Shown one piece after another: positions 34,393 through 42,796 of a stretch of DNA of 64,000 nucleotides. The notes under the pieces are model-generated. The model made no database searches. It was given only the letters and a program-made list of their open reading frames with translations, and was not told the origin of the DNA. Source of the stretch: Streptomyces sp. CoH27 (GTDB lineage: Bacteria; Actinomycetota; Actinomycetes; Streptomycetales; Streptomycetaceae); assembly GCF_020181035.1 (NCBI RefSeq), contig NZ_JAIQYY010000013.1:238449-302448 (forward strand), read 5' to 3'. The first letter of the stretch is position 1. Every line of letters begins with the position of its first letter. A program made the position numbers and the translations under genes.

Positions 34393-34581
34393 CGCACCTG
34401 CCCTGCCGGCGGCAGCCGTCGGCAGGGCACCGTTCCGTCGCCGCGACCCCCGGCACAGTTGTCCCTCACGTGACGGGGACCACAACGTTGCTCCGGAACT
34501 CGCTCCCCGGAGGCCCCGACTCCTGATGCAGTACGGCGCGATCCGGCCGACGCCCTACGACGTGATCTGGAGACGCGGTTG

Positions 34582-34827
34582 ATGGACGAGTCCCGGCAAA
34601 TCTCCTCCGGCGCGGGTGCGGTGTTGCGGAAGCTGGTGCCTCCGCCTGCCCTGTGCGGATTCCTTGTCCTGCTGGCGCTGATGTTCGCGGTGTCGTACGC
34701 CGTCGGTGTCGACGCAGGGCCCGTCGCGCCCGGTATGCACGGCACCGGCACGAGCCGGGGTGTCGGCGATTCCGGAGGGGGCGGTGGCACGGACGAGATG
34801 GGGGACATGCCCGGGGGTGGCCACTGA
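34582..34827 (+). CDS. Small membrane protein with Met/His/Gly tail ahead of copA
   Basis: An 81-residue protein: cytoplasmic start, one transmembrane helix (about 20-42, PALCGFLVLLALMFAVSYAVG), and an outside tail with PGMHGTG and EMGDMPGGGH, whose Met and His could bind copper. Its TGA overlaps the ATG of the copper ATPase (TGATG), so the two are translated together. It may be a metal-delivery or accessory subunit; not a recognised family. Confidence 0.65.
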   Translation: MDESRQISSGAGAVLRKLVPPPALCGFLVLLALMFAVSYAVGVDAGPVAPGMHGTGTSRGVGDSGGGGGTDEMGDMPGGGH

Positions 34828-37100
34828 TGGGCGGGGAACCGGTGGCTGTCGACCTGGTGACGACCGACCTGACCGTCGGCGGCATGACCTGCGCGGCCTG
34901 CGTGGGGCGCGTCGAGAAGAAGCTCGGCAAGCTGGACGGGGTGACGGCGACCGTCAATCTGGCCACCGGGCGGGCGCGTGTGAGCCACCCGCCGCGGATC
35001 AGCCCCGAGGAACTCGTCGTCGCCGTCGAGAAGGCCGGCTACACGGCTGCCCTGCCCGAACCGCCCAAGCAGCCCGAGACGCGCGAGGGCAAGGGTGCGG
35101 GCGAGTCCGAGGAAGCTCGCCGGGAGCGGGATCGGCTGCTGATCACCGCGGTGCTCGCGGTGCCCGTGCTCGTGCTGTCGATGGTGCCCGCGCTGCAGTT
35201 CCGTCACTGGCAGTGGCTGTGCTTCGCGCTGGCCGCGCCGGTCGCGGTGTGGGGCGCGTTGCCCTTCCATGTGCATGCGGCGCGTGGGCTTCGGCATGCG
35301 GCGGCGACCATGGACACGCTGGTGTCGTTGGGTGTGGTGGCGTCCTTCTCCTGGTCTGCGTACGCGCTCTTCTTCGGTGGTGCCGGGGAGCCCGGCATGC
35401 GGATGCCGTTCGCTCTGGTGCCCTCGGCTTCGGACGGCGCGGCGCACCTCTATCTCGAAGCGGCCGTCGGTGTGCCGCTGTTCGTGCTGGCGGGGCGGTT
35501 CCTGGAGGCCCGGGCCCGGCGCGGGACCGGGGTCGCGCTCAGGTCACTGGCCCGACTTGCCGCCAAAGAGGTGACGATCCGCGAACGCAACGACGAACGG
35601 CTCGTTCCCATAGAGTGGTTGAGGCCGGGGCAGGTCTTCGTCGTACGGCCGGGGGAGCGCGTGGCCACCGACGGGCAGGTGGTGGAGGGCAGTTCCGCCG
35701 TGGATCTGTCCCTGGCCACCGGGGAGAGCGAGCCCGTCGAGGTCGGGCCGGGTTCAGCGGTGGTCGGCGGCGCCGTCAACGCCGGCGGGCTGCTCCTGGT
35801 GAAGGCCACAGCCGTCGGTGCCGACACCCAGCTCGCCCGGATCACCCGGCTGGTGACCGAGGCCCAGGCCGGCAAGGCACGGGCGCAGCGGCTGGCCGAC
35901 ACGGTGGCCGGGGTTTTTGTCCCCGTCGTGCTGACGTTGGCCGTCACCTGTCTCGGCTTCTGGCTCGGTGCCGGGGCCGGTCCGCAGGCCGCCGTCACCG
36001 CGTGCGTGGCCGTGCTCGTCGTGGCCTGCCCGTGCGCGCTCGGCCTGGCCACGCCGACCGCGCTGATGGCCGCGACCGGCCGCGGTGCTCAACTGGGCGT
36101 CCTGGTCAGCGGGCCCCAGGCGCTGGAGGGGCTCCAGCACCTCGACACGATCGTGTTGGACAAGACCGGCACGCTCACCTCGGGTCATATGACCGTGGCC
36201 CGGGTCACCTCCGTACCGGGCGGGCTCGGCAGGGAGGCGGTGCTGCGGCTGGCGGGGGCCGTCGAGCAGGGCTCGGAGCATCCCCTGGGCCGGGCGATCG
36301 TTTCCTACGCCCGGCGGGAACTCCCCGAGGGGCCGCTGCCGGACGTGAGTGAGGTCGCCGCCCTGCCGGGGCGGGGCGTGCGCGGCCGGGTCGAGGGCCG
36401 GCGGGTTGAAGCCCTCGCCCCGGACGGCGCGGTGCCCACCGCCCTGTCAGACGCGCTGTCCGTGGCTGAGGCCGCCGCTCACACGCCTGTCCTGGTCCGG
36501 GTGGACGGTGTGGCCGAGGCCCTGATCGAGGTCGGGGACGTGGTGCGGCCCGGAAGTTACCGGGCTGTGGACCGGCTGCGGCGCCTCGGCGTGCGGCCGG
36601 TGCTCGCCACCGGTGACCGTGAGGCACCGGCTCAGGCCGTGGCGGCAACTCTGGGCATCGACGAGGTACACGCCCGCTGCACCCCCGAGTCCAAGGCCGA
36701 CCTCGTACGGGACCTGCAGGAGCAGGGCTACCGCGTCGCGGTCATCGGCGACGGAGTGAACGACGCCGCGGCCCTGGCCGGCGCCGACCTGGGCATCGCC
36801 ATGGGCAGCGGCACGGACATGGCCATCGAGGCCGCCGACGTGACGCTGGTCCGCGGGGACATCGAGGCGTTGGCGGACGCGGTCCGGCTCGCCCGGCGCA
36901 CGCTGGGCACGATCCGGGCCAACCTCGTCTGGGCCTTCGGCTACAACGTCGTGACCGTGCCGCTCGCCATGGTCGGCCTGCTCAATCCGATGCTCGCCGC
37001 TGCGGCGATGTCGGTGAGTTCGCTGCTGGTCGTGGGCAACAGCCTGCGGCTACGCGCCTGGCGGCCCTCGCCCGCTTCCGCCCGGAGGCGTACCCGATGA
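34827..37100 (+). CDS. copA: Copper-translocating P1B-type ATPase
   Basis: A 757-residue ATPase. The N-terminal heavy-metal-associated domain has GMTCAAC (Cys22, Cys25). Then come TGES (actuator), the CPC ion site in VACPCALGLATPTAL (about 399-401), DKTGTLT (Asp445 phosphorylated), SEHPLGRA and GDGVNDAAAL (about 640). The CPC and C-terminal helix residues (YN in helix 7, MSVSS in helix 8) mark Cu(I) transport, most likely export. It overlaps genes on both sides. No CsoR-type palindrome is visible upstream; the normal promoter may have been lost at the rearrangement near 34.3 kb. Confidence 0.93.
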   Translation: MGGEPVAVDLVTTDLTVGGMTCAACVGRVEKKLGKLDGVTATVNLATGRARVSHPPRISPEELVVAVEKAGYTAALPEPPKQPETREGKGAGESEEARRERDRLLITAVLAVPVLVLSMVPALQFRHWQWLCFALAAPVAVWGALPFHVHAARGLRHAAATMDTLVSLGVVASFSWSAYALFFGGAGEPGMRMPFALVPSASDGAAHLYLEAAVGVPLFVLAGRFLEARARRGTGVALRSLARLAAKEVTIRERNDERLVPIEWLRPGQVFVVRPGERVATDGQVVEGSSAVDLSLATGESEPVEVGPGSAVVGGAVNAGGLLLVKATAVGADTQLARITRLVTEAQAGKARAQRLADTVAGVFVPVVLTLAVTCLGFWLGAGAGPQAAVTACVAVLVVACPCALGLATPTALMAATGRGAQLGVLVSGPQALEGLQHLDTIVLDKTGTLTSGHMTVARVTSVPGGLGREAVLRLAGAVEQGSEHPLGRAIVSYARRELPEGPLPDVSEVAALPGRGVRGRVEGRRVEALAPDGAVPTALSDALSVAEAAAHTPVLVRVDGVAEALIEVGDVVRPGSYRAVDRLRRLGVRPVLATGDREAPAQAVAATLGIDEVHARCTPESKADLVRDLQEQGYRVAVIGDGVNDAAALAGADLGIAMGSGTDMAIEAADVTLVRGDIEALADAVRLARRTLGTIRANLVWAFGYNVVTVPLAMVGLLNPMLAAAAMSVSSLLVVGNSLRLRAWRPSPASARRRTR

Positions 37101-37618
37101 CCGAGCAGAATCCCTGGCGGCCTACTCGTCGCCGGCTGACCGACACCTTCCTCGCCGCGCTCGCGCCCGTGGCCGCGTGCAGCCTCGCCCTGGGCGGGCT
37201 GACGACCTGGGCCGGGGCCGGGAAGGCGGGCAGCCCGGCCCGGATCACCGTCTCGAACGGGCGGGTCCTCCTGCCCTACGGGGACAGCACGGACACCGCG
37301 GCACTCTTCGACATCGCCAACGTCGGTGGTGCGGACGACCGGCTGGTGAATGTGACGTCCACGGCCACGCACGGCCGGATCGCCCTCAGCGGGCACCGCA
37401 TGCTGGGCGGCCGGGCCGCGTACAAGGTCGACGTGACGTCGGCCGGCGTTCCCGGGGGCGGCGTGCTGTCCATGTCGCCGCGCGGTGTGGACGTGACGCT
37501 GCGGGCCGGGGCCGGCTGGCGGGCGGGTGACCTCGTGCCGTTCACGCTGCACTTCGAGCGCAGCGCGCCGGTCGAGACGATCGCGGTCGTGATCCGCCCG
37601 AGCGACAGCGGACCGTGA
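37097..37618 (+). CDS. PCuAC-type periplasmic copper chaperone (degenerate motif)
   Basis: A 173-residue protein with an N-terminal membrane/signal segment (about 17-42) and a PCuAC-like beta domain: ALFDIANVGGADDRLVNV, then SMSPRGVDVTL and PFTLHFERS. PCuAC proteins hand Cu(I) to oxidases or export systems. Only part of the usual H(M)x10Mx21HxM set is present, so metal binding may be weak. It overlaps copA by 4 bp. Confidence 0.75.
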   Translation: MTEQNPWRPTRRRLTDTFLAALAPVAACSLALGGLTTWAGAGKAGSPARITVSNGRVLLPYGDSTDTAALFDIANVGGADDRLVNVTSTATHGRIALSGHRMLGGRAAYKVDVTSAGVPGGGVLSMSPRGVDVTLRAGAGWRAGDLVPFTLHFERSAPVETIAVVIRPSDSGP

Positions 37619-37800
37619 TCGCCCGCCCTGACGGCGGTAGTCCTCCCGGTGGAGTCCTCTCCTGGACGTCGGGGCAGAGTGTCGTCGAGTCCCAGCCGGT
37701 AGGCATGGGCTGGATCACACCCTGCGGACTGAGTACGGTCCCCCGTGGATGTCCGTACCCACGCATGACGACCGAAGCCCGGATGCGAGGATGAGGCGCC

Positions 37801-38478
37801 ATGACAGCAGGGTGGTGTGCTCGCGCGATACGGGCCGCGGTGTTCGCGGCCATGTGCGTGCTGCTCGCTGCCCTGGGCCACGTCCTGATGTCCGGCACCG
37901 ACGTGCCCGCGTGGGCGCTGGCCGCCGGCGGGGCCGCGACCGGTGCCGTGGGCTGGTGTCTGGCGGGGCGTGAGCGCGGCCTGCCGTTGATCGTGACGGT
38001 CGTGGTCGCCGCCCAGACGGTGCTCCACGAGGCGTTCTCCTATGCCCAGTCGGCGTCTGGCTCGGCCGGCGGCTCCGCCTCCATGCACATGAGCGGCATG
38101 AGCGGCATGAGCTCTATGGACAGCTCCCTCGATATGGGCGCCATGCATATGGACCACACGGGCATGAGCCCCATGGATCACATGGGGCACTCCATGGACG
38201 GCGGTTCGTCGTCGTTCGGCATGCTCGCTGCCCACCTGCTCGCCGCGGTGCTGTGCGGCCTGTGGCTGGCGTACGGCGAGAAGGCCGCCTTCCGGATCCT
38301 GCGGGCGTCGGCCGGATGGCTGGCGGCGCCACTGCGGCTGCTGCTTGCCCTGCCCGCTCCCCCCGATCGCCCGCGCGTCCGTCTGCGGCGCCGCCACTCG
38401 GACCGGGCGCCGCGTCTCCTTCTCCTCGTCCACGCGATCACCTCTCGGGGTCCGCCCGTGGGAACGGCTGTCGTCTGA
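37801..38478 (+). CDS. Met/His-rich membrane protein of the copper block
   Basis: A 225-residue protein with about four transmembrane helices. Between helices 3 and 4 (about residues 90-135) an outward loop carries repeated Met and His (MHMSGMSGM, DMGAMHMDH, DHMGHSMDG), the pattern of copper-binding Mets motifs in CopB- or CTR-like proteins. After the last helix comes an Arg/Leu-rich cytoplasmic tail. No enzymatic domain. Position downstream of copA and PCuAC supports a role in copper binding or transport. Confidence 0.65.
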   Translation: MTAGWCARAIRAAVFAAMCVLLAALGHVLMSGTDVPAWALAAGGAATGAVGWCLAGRERGLPLIVTVVVAAQTVLHEAFSYAQSASGSAGGSASMHMSGMSGMSSMDSSLDMGAMHMDHTGMSPMDHMGHSMDGGSSSFGMLAAHLLAAVLCGLWLAYGEKAAFRILRASAGWLAAPLRLLLALPAPPDRPRVRLRRRHSDRAPRLLLLVHAITSRGPPVGTAVV

Positions 38479-38568
38479 AGACAGCTGGTTTCCCGAGGCT
38501 GCCCGGCTCCCCGTGTGCGCCTCGGGCCACGGCCGTACGACCGCTCAGGGGCTGTACGCCGGCACAGG

Positions 38569-38586
38569 CGCTGTAGCGCTACAGCG
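38569..38586. promoter_or_regulatory. Perfect 18-bp palindrome upstream of the ECF sigma gene
   Basis: CGCTGTAGCGCTACAGCG is fully symmetric and lies 91 bp before the sigma-factor start. A TGTA/TACA dyad of this size is a likely repressor site; BlaI/CopY-type winged-helix repressors bind related dyads, but no such regulator is encoded in the window. Confidence 0.55.
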
Positions 38587-38676
38587 ACGCCGTAGGGCCG
38601 TCTCTCCCACTTTCACCGGACCGCGCGCTGTGGCGCGCCCTGGTCCGACTCACGGTTGACCCGAAAAGGACACCAG

Positions 38677-39291
38677 GTGATCACCTCTGCCCTGCCCACC
38701 TCGCGCGCCAAGAGCTACAAACCGGCGGCGCCCGACGAATCGATCACCGCGTGGGCGCTGGCCGCCCGAGGCGGTGACGCAGACGCGGTCGAGCAGTTCG
38801 TGGGCGCCCTGCACCGGGACGTCCAGCGCTACGTCGCCCATCTGTGCGGCGATCCCCAGGCCGTGGACGATCTGGCGCAGGACACGTTCCTGCGCGCGCT
38901 CGGCAGCCTGCACCGCTTCGAGGGGCGTTCCTCGGCCCGGGCCTGGCTGCTGTCCATCGCCCGCCGAGCGGTGATCGACAGTTACCGGTACGCCGCCGCC
39001 CGCCCGCGCCTCGCGGACGTACCGGACTGGCAGCTGGTTGCCGAACTGGCCCAGCCGTGCGACCTGCCCGGTTTCGACGACGGCATCGCGTTGCTGGATC
39101 TGCTGGCCTCACTGCCCGATGACCGTCGGGAGGCGTTCACCCTCACGCAGCTGCTCGGTCTGCCCTATGCGGAGGCCGCCGAGGTGAGCGACTGCCCGAT
39201 CGGCACGGTCCGCTCCCGCGTGGCCCGTGCGCGCGCGACGCTGATGGACCTGCTGGACGAGGCGGACCAGCCCGACGCGCTGGCGGCCTGA
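38677..39291 (+). CDS. ECF-type RNA polymerase sigma factor
   Basis: A 204-residue sigma-70 family protein with region 2 (VQRYVAHLCGDPQAVDDLAQDTFLRALGSL, about 45-75) and region 4 (PDDRREAFTLTQLLGLPYAEAAE then CPIGTVRSRVARARATL). No anti-sigma gene follows, so control may be transcriptional through the palindrome upstream. It sits between copper genes and the metal-importer/isonitrile operon and could drive either. GTG start with AAAAGGA. Confidence 0.9.
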   Translation: MITSALPTSRAKSYKPAAPDESITAWALAARGGDADAVEQFVGALHRDVQRYVAHLCGDPQAVDDLAQDTFLRALGSLHRFEGRSSARAWLLSIARRAVIDSYRYAAARPRLADVPDWQLVAELAQPCDLPGFDDGIALLDLLASLPDDRREAFTLTQLLGLPYAEAAEVSDCPIGTVRSRVARARATLMDLLDEADQPDALAA

Positions 39292-39301
39292 CGCTCCGGG
39301 A

Positions 39302-39339
39302 GGGTGCCGGTGCCGGCTGGAAGAACGGCACCGGCGCCC
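39302..39339 (+). terminator. Hairpin terminator after the sigma factor gene
   Basis: Arms GGGTGCCGGTGCCG and CGGCACCGGCGCCC (14 bp, one G-T pair) with a 10-nt loop, 10 bp after the stop. It separates the sigma gene from the importer operon. Confidence 0.75.
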
Positions 39340-39475
39340 TCGCGGCTGGAGTACCGGGAGCGGTTCACCTGGGCCGGATGGCCAACTGCCCGGGAACTCA
39401 GGGCACCTTCGCTCCGACTACTGGAGCGGGTGGCGAAGGCTCGCCCGTGTACCGAGTGGATCCGGGAGTTGTTCG

Positions 39476-40555
39476 ATGCGTTCTCGTGTGTGGGGCGGTA
39501 CCACGGCCGTCGTACTCGGCGGCCTGCTGGTGGCGGGCTGCGGCGGCGGGGGGAAGGACACGGCGGACGGGAGCGCGGGGCAGGCCGGGAAGGCGGTTTC
39601 CGGCGGCTACCCGGTGTCCGTCACCGACTGCACGGGCGCCAGGACCACCTTCTCGGGCGCCCCGAAGAGAATCGTCACCAGCAACGCCTCCAGCCTGGAA
39701 CTGCTGCTCCGCCTCGGCGCCGGCAACCAGGTGATCGGCACCGGCTTCCCGCCCGGCAAGGGCACGCTGCCCGGCGCCCTCGACGTACAGGCGCAGAAGA
39801 TCAAAGTGCTCGGCCAGACCGTGATCCCCAAGGAGAGGCTGCTCGGCTCCGGCGCCGACCTGTACATCGACACCTTCGCCGCCATGGGGAGCATGGGCGG
39901 CGGAGGGATGGGGGACGCGCCGACGCCGGAGGAATTCAAGGCTGCCGGAATCAGGCACATCTACCTGAAGTCCACCGCCTGCGCCGCCCAGAGCAAGACC
40001 CCGGTGACCGACCTGTCCGCTGTCGAGGCCGACATCATCTCCCTCGGCGCGGTCACCGGCACCGGTGCGCAGGCGCAGAAACTCGTCGCCGGGATGAAGG
40101 AGAAGGTGGGCGCCGTCCAGAAGGCGGTCGGCGGTACGGCGGAGAGCAACCGGCCGACGTACTTCCTCTTCGACTACGACGCCGGTACGAAGCAGCCCTC
40201 CGTCATCTGCAACCGTCAGGTCGCCAACGCCGTGATCACCCTGGCCGGAGCCCGCAACGTCTTCGCCGACTGCGACGGCGACTACAAGCAGGTCGGCTGG
40301 GAGGACGTCATCGCCAAGAACCCCGACTGGATCCAGCTCGGCGTCCGCAACCGCGGCAGCGAGACGGCGAACAAGAAGGCGTTCGACGAGGCCGAGCAGT
40401 GGCTGAAGTCGAACCCCGCCACCAAGGGCCTCAAGGCGGTCGAGGAGGGCCACTTCCTGCGCATCGGCTCCGAACAGACCACCATCGCGGGAGTCGAGAA
40501 CGCCGACACGGTCGAGGCCATCGCCAAGACCCTCCACCCGGGCAAGGTCGCCTGA
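39476..40555 (+). CDS. Siderophore/metal-chelate-type ABC substrate-binding lipoprotein
   Basis: A 359-residue lipoprotein (lipobox LVAGCG). The binding fold is the helical-linker class used for ferric siderophores, haem and cobalamin: PKRIVTSNASSLELLLRLG, then DLYIDTFAAMG, YFLFDYDAGT and GWEDVIAKNPDWIQLG. A Gly/Met-rich loop (GSMGGGGMGDA, about 140) is unusual. It starts the importer trio, GGAG 8 bases upstream. In context it may capture a metal complex of the isonitrile product encoded downstream. Confidence 0.88.
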   Translation: MRSRVWGGTTAVVLGGLLVAGCGGGGKDTADGSAGQAGKAVSGGYPVSVTDCTGARTTFSGAPKRIVTSNASSLELLLRLGAGNQVIGTGFPPGKGTLPGALDVQAQKIKVLGQTVIPKERLLGSGADLYIDTFAAMGSMGGGGMGDAPTPEEFKAAGIRHIYLKSTACAAQSKTPVTDLSAVEADIISLGAVTGTGAQAQKLVAGMKEKVGAVQKAVGGTAESNRPTYFLFDYDAGTKQPSVICNRQVANAVITLAGARNVFADCDGDYKQVGWEDVIAKNPDWIQLGVRNRGSETANKKAFDEAEQWLKSNPATKGLKAVEEGHFLRIGSEQTTIAGVENADTVEAIAKTLHPGKVA

Positions 40556-40557
40556 TC

Positions 40558-41631
40558 GTGGCCTTCACCCTGGTGCGCCGGAAAGCCGCGGCCGCGGAGG
40601 AGCGCGGCAGCCTGCCCGCCGCTCCACTGGCGGCGGTTCTGGCCGTGGCACTGCTGGCCGCGCTGACGGCAGCCGTGGCCTGGGGCTCGACATCGATCCC
40701 GCCCGGCGAGGTGTGGAGCGTGGTGTGGCGGCGGCTGTCCGGCGAGGCGCCGCGCCCCGGCACGGACGACCTCATCGTCTGGCAACTCCGAGTCCCTCGC
40801 GCCCTGCTCGCCGCTCTCGTCGGCGCCGGTCTCGGTCTCGTCGGTACGGCCGTCCAGGCGCTGGTGCGCAACCCGCTGGCCGACCCGTACCTGCTGGGCA
40901 TCTCCAACGGCGCCTCCCTCGGCGCGGTCGGTGCGATCGTCCTCGGCCTGGGCGCGGGCGGGGCACTGGGCCTGGGGTTGTCCGGGGCGGCTTTTGCCGG
41001 CGCGCTGGCGACGTTCGCGCTGGTGTGGGCAGTGGCCCGGCGCGGTGGCGGGTTCGCGCCGCTGCGCCTGGTGCTGGCCGGAGTCGCGATCGGCCAGTTC
41101 CTCTCCGGGTTCACCAGCTACCTGGTGTTGCAGGCCGGGGACGAGCAGCAGACCCACAGCGTCCTGTTCTGGCTCATGGGCAGCCTCAGCGGCGCGACGT
41201 GGGAACTGCTCGCGGTGCCCGCCGTCGCCATACCTGCCGCGCTGCTGTGGCTCCAGGCACGCGCCCGGGGCCTGAACGCCCTGCTGATGGGCGACGAGAC
41301 GGCGGCCGGACTCGGCATCGACGTCACCCGGCTGCGCCGCGAGCTGTTCACCGTCACCAGCGTGCTGACCGGCGTCCTGGTGGCGGTCTCCGGCGCGATC
41401 GCGTTCGTCGCGTTGATGGTGCCGCATGTCTGCCGCCTGGTCGTGGGGGGTGACCACCGACGCCTCCTGCCGATCTCCGCGTTGTTCGGCGCTCTGCTGC
41501 TGGTCGCGGTCGACATCGTGTGCCGTACGGCGATGGACACGCAGGAGCTGCCGGTCGGCGTCGTCACCTCTCTGCTCGGGGCTCCGGCCCTGCTGTATCT
41601 GCTGGACCGGCGCCTGGGGAGCGGCAGTTGA
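40558..41631 (+). CDS. FecCD-type ABC transporter permease
   Basis: A 357-residue permease with about ten helices. FecCD hallmarks are present: LRVPRALLAALVGAGLGLVGTAVQALVRNPLADPYLLGISNGASLG, shown here only by its ends LRVPRALLA and PYLLGISNGASLG, and the coupling segment LGIDVTRLRRELF, followed by FVALMVPHVCRLVVG. It imports metal chelates together with the flanking binding protein and ATPase. The GTG start lies 2 bp after the previous stop. Confidence 0.88.
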   Translation: MAFTLVRRKAAAAEERGSLPAAPLAAVLAVALLAALTAAVAWGSTSIPPGEVWSVVWRRLSGEAPRPGTDDLIVWQLRVPRALLAALVGAGLGLVGTAVQALVRNPLADPYLLGISNGASLGAVGAIVLGLGAGGALGLGLSGAAFAGALATFALVWAVARRGGGFAPLRLVLAGVAIGQFLSGFTSYLVLQAGDEQQTHSVLFWLMGSLSGATWELLAVPAVAIPAALLWLQARARGLNALLMGDETAAGLGIDVTRLRRELFTVTSVLTGVLVAVSGAIAFVALMVPHVCRLVVGGDHRRLLPISALFGALLLVAVDIVCRTAMDTQELPVGVVTSLLGAPALLYLLDRRLGSGS

Positions 41632-42446
41632 GGATCGACATCGAGGACCTGCACGTCGCCTACGCAGGCCGCACGGTGGTTGCGGGCGCCCATCTCGTCG
41701 CCGCCGAGGGCGAGACCACCGGCCTCGTCGGCCCGAACGGCAGCGGCAAGTCCACGCTGCTGCGCACCGTCTACCGGCACCTGAAGCCCACCGCCGGGCG
41801 AGTTCTGCTCGCGGGCACCGACCTGCGGGAGCTGACCCCGCTCCAGTCGGCGCGGCACGTGGCGGCCCTGCCGCAGGAGCGCGGGAGCGACTTCGAGCTG
41901 ACCGTGCGCGAGGTCGTCGCCATGGGCCGTACGCCCTACAAGCGGGCCTTCGCCGGGGAGGACGCCGCGGACCGGGACATCGTCGTGCAGGCGCTCACCG
42001 ACGTCGGCATGGCGGAACAGGCCGGACGCCGTTTCACGGCCCTGTCCGGCGGTGAGCGCCAACGTGTCCTGCTGGCAAGGGCGTTCGCGCAGAATCCGGA
42101 TATCCTGGTGCTGGACGAACCGACCAACCACCTCGACATCCGCCACCAGGTCGGCCTTCTCGCCCTCCTGCGTGCACAGCGCCGTACGACCTTGGTGTCA
42201 CTGCATGACCTGAACGCCGGCGCCTCCGTCTGTGACCGTCTCCACGTCCTGCACGAGGGAGCGGTCGTCGCCTCCGGCCCGCCGCGGGAAGTCCTCACGC
42301 CCGCGCTGATGGCGGAGGTGTTCGGGGTACGAGCGGCGGTTGTCGACCATCCCCTGACCGGTGACCCGCTCATCGCCTTCGACCACCGCACGCCGGCGGA
42401 CGAGGCACCGACAGCCGTGCCGCCGGAGACGCCCACCCGGAGATGA
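41628..42446 (+). CDS. FecE-type ABC transporter ATP-binding protein
   Basis: A 272-residue ATPase: Walker A GPNGSGKSTLLR, QERGSDFELTVREVVAMGRTPY (typical FecE/FhuC), signature LSGGERQRVLLARAF, Walker B ILVLDEPTNHLD and switch His SLHDLNAG. The TTG start overlaps the permease stop (TTGA) with GGGGAG upstream. It completes the chelate importer. Confidence 0.9.
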   Translation: MRIDIEDLHVAYAGRTVVAGAHLVAAEGETTGLVGPNGSGKSTLLRTVYRHLKPTAGRVLLAGTDLRELTPLQSARHVAALPQERGSDFELTVREVVAMGRTPYKRAFAGEDAADRDIVVQALTDVGMAEQAGRRFTALSGGERQRVLLARAFAQNPDILVLDEPTNHLDIRHQVGLLALLRAQRRTTLVSLHDLNAGASVCDRLHVLHEGAVVASGPPREVLTPALMAEVFGVRAAVVDHPLTGDPLIAFDHRTPADEAPTAVPPETPTRR

Positions 42447-42665
42447 ACGGGCTGGTGAACGGGCTCGGGCAGGACGACGGTCGCGTCCTTCGCGGCCACC
42501 GTGGCCGTTCTCGTAGCCGGTTACGGCTGGCTGGGATCCTTCGTCGATGGAGCGTTCGGCGCGGTTGTCGGCTGTGCCGCCGGGCTGGTCCTCTGCGGGC
42601 TGCTGTACCTGCTGGTGGAGTCGGCCGTGTCGGGCAAGCCGACACGCGGCGGCCGCCGCGACTGA
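42443..42665 (+). pseudogene. Small membrane protein, probably frameshifted
   Basis: An ATG overlapping the FecE-type stop (ATGA, with GGAG upstream) opens a frame, but the protein-like sequence is one frame over: VASFAATVAVLVAGYGWLG, GAVVGCAAGLVLCGLLYLLV, then SGKPTRGGRRD and TGA at 42663. That looks like two transmembrane helices and a basic tail. A one-base indel near 42477 would join them. Alternatively translation begins at the GTG at 42501 (54 residues). Confidence 0.4.
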
Positions 42666-42751
42666 CCGGCGCGAGCCGTTTCAGCCTGCTCGCCATGATT
42701 TTTGGACGCGCCCGGGAACTCGTGTGCGATCCCTGCCGACTTGTGGGATGA

Positions 42752-42769
42752 GGCTGCCGTCCGGCAGCC
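42752..42769. terminator. Compact hairpin before the MFS exporter gene
   Basis: GGCTGCCG / CGGCAGCC perfect 8-bp stem with 2-nt loop, 27 bp before the MFS start. It could be an attenuator or weak terminator, or a regulator site. Confidence 0.45.
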
Positions 42770-42796
42770 CACCCACGACCGTGAGGGGCGGCAACG

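Noticed and set aside
34400..34581. A CsoR-type operator before the copper operon
   Set aside because: No TACCC...GGGTA palindrome was found in this stretch.
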